Shown: positions 24,199 to 26,390 of the stretch, piece after piece | How the letters are laid out: each line of letters begins with the position of its first letter | Numbering within the stretch: position 1 is the stretch's first letter | Source: Mobilitalea sp. | GTDB taxonomy: Bacteria > Bacillota_A > Clostridia > Lachnospirales > Lachnospiraceae | NCBI GenBank assembly: GCA_029974875.1 | Contig: JARKQP010000127.1 | Location: 1-26,390 of the forward strand | Reading direction: 5' to 3' | DNA: 26,390 nucleotides | Notes under the pieces: model-generated | Told to the model about the DNA's origin: nothing | The model's input: the letters and a program-made list of their open reading frames with translations, nothing else | The model's database searches: none | Program-made: the position numbers and the translations under genes

Positions 24199-24762
24199 TT
24201 AAAATTGTTTGATTACTGTTTTTCTTATAACAGCTCCAATGGAAGCAGCCAACGCAATTTTAATAAGATCGAATGGAATAAAAGGAAATACGCACAAGGT
24301 TAAGGACTTATAAAAACCAGTACCGCTTACATAGCTAAACCATATGGTGCCAATCCCATAGCAGACAACGAGGGATACCAGCATGCCAATCACTAAGCTG
24401 ATGGCTTTATATTTCCTAGCTTTTGAATAGCAGAGGGAGGTTATAAGCGCTATGATAGGATAAGCCGCCAAATATCCGCCGGTCATACCGACCAGATTCT
24501 GAACCCCCCCTTTAAAGTTTGCAAACACAGGAAGCCCAAAGGCACCTAGCAGCAGGTAGCAGAGCACGGAAAGAAAAGCATACCTGGGGGAGAGCAGTGT
24601 CCCCGTAAGGAATATAGCAAATAGGCCCAAGGTAAAAGGAATGGGCTGGATCGGTATGGTGATTTGGGACATAACACATATAACCGCAGTAAACATTCCG
24701 GTCATAACTAGATCCTTTGTACGTATACCTTGTTTGTTAGCTGTTTTTTGAATAGAGTCCAT
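24199..24762 (-). CDS. bioY: Biotin transporter substrate-binding component BioY
   Basis: A 187-residue membrane S-component of an energy-coupling-factor biotin importer. It has six predicted membrane segments. Family features include TAVICVMSQITIPIQPIPFTLG at the start of the first helices and the middle segment GGVQNLVGMTGGYLAAYPI. Energising subunits (EcfA, EcfT) are not in the window and are probably shared from elsewhere. GGAGAG precedes the ATG. It lies 123 bp downstream of birA on the same strand, so uptake and use of biotin are physically linked; the gap holds a weak promoter (TTCAGA/TAGAAT) and a TTGTAAAC box. Confidence 0.95.
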   Translation of the reverse strand: MDSIQKTANKQGIRTKDLVMTGMFTAVICVMSQITIPIQPIPFTLGLFAIFLTGTLLSPRYAFLSVLCYLLLGAFGLPVFANFKGGVQNLVGMTGGYLAAYPIIALITSLCYSKARKYKAISLVIGMLVSLVVCYGIGTIWFSYVSGTGFYKSLTLCVFPFIPFDLIKIALAASIGAVIRKTVIKQF

Positions 24763-24810
24763 AATTTCTCTCCTTTATCTGTTTACAATCCGTTTTATAA
24801 AAGTGACGTT

Positions 24811-24839
24811 ATTCTAAATACTAACGCGGTGAATCTGAA
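24811..24839 (-). promoter_or_regulatory. Possible bioY promoter
   Basis: On the minus strand TTCAGA (24834-24839) and TAGAAT (24811-24816) are 17 bp apart. GTTTACAA at 24781-24788, read as TTGTAAAC on the minus strand, resembles one half of BirA-type operators, but I see no matching second half. Confidence 0.4.
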
Positions 24840-24885
24840 TGCAGGGATATCCGCTTCATAGACTAAATCCTGCTCCTATAACCTT

Positions 24886-25866
24886 TTACTTCGCTGCAAT
24901 CCGTGTACTGACCTCCCCAGATACCAGCGCCTCGATCGTGTGATCCCCATACTCAACTACCAACCTGGCTTTCTCATCAATATTGATGGCCTTTGCCGGA
25001 GTAATATCTTTCCCTTTCAACACAAGGATATCCTTACCAAGGAGGAAGGAGCGCTTACGGTATTCCTCCAAATATTTCTTATCAGTCAAGGAATCCATGC
25101 TCCCTGCAATATTATTTAATACCTCAGCTACAAGCATGGAGGTTACAGGGGAATTGCCCGGCTTGCCCTGGAAAAGGGAGCCGGCTGTTTTCTGTATTTC
25201 CTCGGGAAAGCCCTGGGTCCAGGTATTGATACCGATCCCCACAACAGCATATTCCAGACCGCCGCTTTCAAAATTCAAGGAAGCCTCGGTAAGAATTCCG
25301 CATACCTTCTTATCTTCTACAAAGATATCATTGACCCATTTGATGGAAGCCCTTACCTGGGCAATTGCTTCAATGGCCTTCGCAACGGCAACAGCAGTGC
25401 TGGTGGTGATTAGCAGGGAGTCTTCCAGGTTCAGCGTCGGTCTTAATATAATGGAAAAATAGATCCCGGAGGAGTCTGGCGAATAAAAGGATCTTCCCAT
25501 ACGCCCACGTCCTTCCGTCTGTTCCCTCGCTATAATAACGGTTCCTTCCTTTGCCCCTTTTGCTGCGGCTTCCTTAGCCAGTATATTGGTTGAGGTGACG
25601 GTCTGCCTTACCTCCAACTGGAAGTCAGCAGCTAAGCCCTTTAAAAAGGGAGTAATACTTTCGGCAGATACAATATCGTTATCAGGAAGAAGGCAGTACC
25701 CCCGGTTTGTTACTGCTCCGATGCGGTAACCGTCCTTTTGCAGGGATTTTACTGCTTTCCAGATAGAGCTGCGGGTAACGAACAGTTCATTCGCAAGCTT
25801 TGCGCCGTTTACTGAATTACCTCTGTTTTCTTCAAGAATCTTTAATACCTGATGCTTTAATTCCAT
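24886..25866 (-). CDS. birA: Bifunctional biotin-protein ligase and biotin operon repressor
   Basis: A 326-residue BirA of the regulatory class. The N-terminal winged helix (GAKLANELFVTRSSIWKAVK, residues 21-40) binds operators. The catalytic core has the biotinyl-AMP loop GRGRMGR (119-125), TSTN at about 91-94, and KWVNDI in place of the commoner KWPNDI. A small C-terminal SH3-like domain follows. It attaches biotin to carboxylase or decarboxylase subunits and, when loaded, represses biotin genes such as bioY (family knowledge). The ribosome site is weak. A predicted promoter about 200 nt upstream suggests a long structured leader. Confidence 0.95.
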   Translation of the reverse strand: MELKHQVLKILEENRGNSVNGAKLANELFVTRSSIWKAVKSLQKDGYRIGAVTNRGYCLLPDNDIVSAESITPFLKGLAADFQLEVRQTVTSTNILAKEAAAKGAKEGTVIIAREQTEGRGRMGRSFYSPDSSGIYFSIILRPTLNLEDSLLITTSTAVAVAKAIEAIAQVRASIKWVNDIFVEDKKVCGILTEASLNFESGGLEYAVVGIGINTWTQGFPEEIQKTAGSLFQGKPGNSPVTSMLVAEVLNNIAGSMDSLTDKKYLEEYRKRSFLLGKDILVLKGKDITPAKAINIDEKARLVVEYGDHTIEALVSGEVSTRIAAK

Positions 25867-25923
25867 AGAACATGTCCCGGTGACTTATAGTGTCACTTTT
25901 CCTTATCATATATGATTTTCGTC

Positions 25924-26027
25924 CCCTGTATCGTTTCCTGTATGCTTTAGCGGGTTATGGTGCAGGCTTTCCGGCTTGCCGATATAGACCATAACCGTTA
26001 TAAACAATGAGGGCAGCGTATACAGGG
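25924..26027 (-). other. Structured leader upstream of birA
   Basis: ATACAGGG (26020-26027) pairs with CCCTGTAT (25924-25931), enclosing a 9-bp perfect stem GGTTATGGT/ACCATAACC (25953-25961 and 25988-25996). CATACAGG at about 25938-25945 on the plus-strand complement can also pair with the same distal arm, so two folds compete. The segment lies between the predicted promoter and birA. No known riboswitch class was recognised. Confidence 0.45.
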
Positions 26028-26032
26028 TAATA

Positions 26033-26048
26033 ATATATATATATATAT
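26033..26048. repeat. (AT)8 dinucleotide repeat
   Basis: Eight uninterrupted AT units just inside the predicted birA transcript. Such tracts can change length by slippage. Confidence 0.9.
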
Positions 26049-26069
26049 TTGTAATACTTGAACAAGCTT

Positions 26070-26097
26070 AGTATACCATAGCTAACATCATTGTCAA
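26070..26097 (-). promoter_or_regulatory. Predicted promoter reading toward birA
   Basis: On the minus strand TTGACA (26092-26097) and TATACT (26070-26075) are 16 bp apart, with a start near 26063 and a leader of about 200 nt to birA. Confidence 0.68.
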
Positions 26098-26174
26098 CTG
26101 TACAGGTGTAAAGAGTCGACAATTTATATGAGTGTCTGTGGATATAAAGAGGTGACAATTAGTTGGCAACTATA

Positions 26175-26230
26175 CAAAAAATGCTCTCCGGATGCCATTT
26201 GTTGTTTCAAATGACACGCCCGGAGAGCAT
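26175..26230 (-). terminator. Terminator of the right-edge minus-strand gene
   Basis: ATGCTCTCCGG 26181-26191 pairs perfectly with CCGGAGAGCAT 26220-26230, with an inner CATTTG/CAAATG stem. On the minus strand it is followed by a run of six T. Confidence 0.85.
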
Positions 26231-26232
26231 AT

Positions 26233-26260
26233 CAGGACATATCCCAGCGGATATGTCCTG
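26233..26260. other. Perfect 12-bp hairpin beside the terminator
   Basis: CAGGACATATCC 26233-26244 and GGATATGTCCTG 26249-26260 around a 4-nt loop, between the edge gene's stop and its terminator. No T-run, so it may protect the transcript's 3' end. Confidence 0.7.
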
Positions 26261-26276
26261 TGCAATGGCGTAAGCC

Positions 26277-26390
26277 TTAAAAATTCTCATTATAATATTC
26301 TTCAATCAACCTGTCCAGATATGCCAGGTTCTGATTTCCAAATTCGTCAAGGAGCATATCCTTTATCTTATCCGTGGCACGGATATAGTT
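26277..26390 (-). CDS. C-terminal fragment of an unidentified protein
   Basis: An open frame on the minus strand runs from the window edge to a TAA at 26277-26279, giving 37 residues ending NLAYLDRLIEEYYNENF. It is acidic and helical. Two hairpins, one a clear terminator, follow the stop and support a real gene end. Family not recognised. Confidence 0.6.
   Translation of the reverse strand, partial: NYIRATDKIKDMLLDEFGNQNLAYLDRLIEEYYNENF

Noticed and set aside
24781..24788. BirA operator upstream of bioY
   Set aside because: A single TTGTAAAC half-site without a spaced partner; noted with the promoter but not called as an operator.

Overview
The window looks like chromosomal DNA of a low-GC anaerobic Firmicute, most likely a spore-forming Lachnospiraceae-type clostridium (inference). 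The signs are purine-rich coding strands, strong Shine-Dalgarno sites, the tepA - ylzJ-like - ftsK/spoIIIE neighbourhood known from Bacillus/Clostridium chromosomes, formate-tetrahydrofolate ligase, a pyrB-pyrI pair, and a BioY/BirA biotin locus. Both ends cut through genes. I saw no rRNA, tRNA, CRISPR array, intact insertion sequence or prophage gene.

Left part (1-5657): the tail of an unknown gene and a terminator, then a ClpP-like TepA protease, a YlzJ-like small protein, undecaprenyl-diphosphate phosphatase (uppP) behind a roughly 200-nt leader, and a full-length FtsK/SpoIIIE DNA translocase. Middle (5752-10989): two consecutive RimK/glutathione-synthase-type ATP-grasp enzymes, then a MarR regulator bracketed by 52-bp inverted repeats, then an operon of two ArsA/Get3-type ATPases separated by an 80-aa protein. 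No arsenic gene is present, so these ATPases may act in membrane-protein targeting or some undescribed process. The operon ends in a terminator shared with a convergent phosphoglycolate phosphatase-like gene.

Metabolic stretch (12-18 kb): fhs behind a structured leader, a lipoprotein, a divergent Fe/Mn superoxide dismutase, a GNAT acetyltransferase, a zinc homocysteine methyltransferase-like protein, a stand-alone TfoX C-terminal domain, and a 95-aa membrane protein with a decarboxylase-beta-like motif. From about 16.8 to 18.06 kb the coding strand becomes C/A-rich, unlike the other genes. That stretch ends at a 169-bp near-perfect palindrome flanked by 10-bp direct repeats (MITE-like), placed between convergent genes.

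Right part: pyrBI on the minus strand, then a 1.26-kb gene-free region. It holds a degenerate tandem-repeat array, a consensus promoter, about 500 nt without convincing coding potential but with repeated motifs and long-range complementarity, and a textbook terminator. This is a good candidate for a large structured non-coding RNA. It is followed by a SWIM-SNF2 helicase, then minus-strand bioY and birA, birA having a 200-nt leader with competing stems, and the 3' end of an unknown gene.

The observations most worth following are the 500-nt RNA candidate, the marR/ArsA-x-ArsA operon with its 52-bp inverted repeats, the 169-bp palindrome, and the paired ATP-grasp genes.
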